DNA from: Mariniphaga sp.
Lineage (GTDB): Bacteria; Bacteroidota; Bacteroidia; Bacteroidales; Prolixibacteraceae
Length of the DNA stretch: 6,881 nt
Assembly (NCBI GenBank): GCA_025363795.1
Contig: JANYLE010000205.1
Span: forward strand, 1 to 6,881
Reading direction: 5' to 3'
The notes below the pieces were generated by a model. It saw only the letters and a list, made by a program, of their open reading frames with translations, did not search any database and had not been told where the DNA came from. The translations under genes were made by a program, and so were the position numbers. Position 1 is the first letter of the stretch; every line of letters begins with the position of its first letter. This document shows positions 6,775 to 6,881 of this stretch, piece by piece.

Positions 6775-6881
6775 ATGTACGCAATTGTAGAAATCGCCGG
6801 ACAGCAGTTCAAGGTTGAGAAAGAAAGAAAGGTCTACGTACACCGCCTTCCACAGGATGAGGGAGCAGATGTAGAATTCGA
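6775..6881 (+). CDS. rplU: 50S ribosomal protein L21 (3'-partial)
   Basis: The first 35 codons read MYAIVEIAGQQFKVEKERKV and then YVHRLPQDEGADVEF, the conserved N-terminus of bacterial L21, a 23S rRNA-binding protein of the large subunit. L21 is about 100 residues, so roughly two thirds is missing because the sequence ends. The ATG follows an A/T-rich leader (AAATAAATAAATTGTAATTA) with no Shine-Dalgarno, usual for Bacteroidota. In most bacteria rpmA (L27) follows directly; it would lie beyond this window. Confidence 0.95.
   Translation, partial: MYAIVEIAGQQFKVEKERKVYVHRLPQDEGADVEF

Overview
The window looks like chromosomal DNA from a member of the Bacteroidota, probably order Bacteroidales or a relative. 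Two things suggest this. The right edge holds the first 35 codons of a ribosomal protein L21 gene of the Bacteroidota type (MYAIVEIAGQQFKVEK). That gene is preceded by a good match to the Bacteroidota sigma-ABfr promoter, TTTG, then 20 nt, then TACTTTTG. Start codons also lack clear Shine-Dalgarno sequences and sit in A/T-rich leaders, as is common in this phylum. Both ends appear cut: larC lacks its start on the left and rplU lacks its end on the right.

Layout from left to right. Positions 1-334 form a fold-back: bases 1-112 are an exact reverse complement of bases 223-334, which lie inside larC. The 223-334 copy is the native one, because the larC frame runs through it from base 113, so bases 1-112 are most simply a chimeric or mis-assembled end. 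Next come larC (5'-partial), larB and a six-helix permease with an H-x5-D-H motif, packed with gaps of 1 and 5 nt. After 81 nt there is an aldo/keto-reductase-like protein on the same strand. A 400-450 nt AT-rich stretch without a convincing gene follows, then a nitronate monooxygenase/FabK-like flavoprotein. A Tat-exported DUF362 protein lies on the minus strand, convergent with the flavoprotein (7 nt apart). A roughly 290 nt divergent promoter region separates it from rplU.

The main functional unit is larC-larB-permease. LarB and LarC carry out the first and last steps in making the nickel-pincer nucleotide (NPN) cofactor of lactate racemase LarA and its relatives. The permease resembles the UreH/NiCoT type of nickel transporter, so the three genes plausibly couple nickel uptake to nickel insertion. 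LarE, the middle sulfur-transfer step, and any LarA-type enzyme are not in the window and may lie beyond the broken left end. The other genes (reductase, flavin oxidase, DUF362) are recognisable families whose substrates cannot be read from the sequence. No CRISPR array, insertion sequence, tRNA or rRNA was seen.
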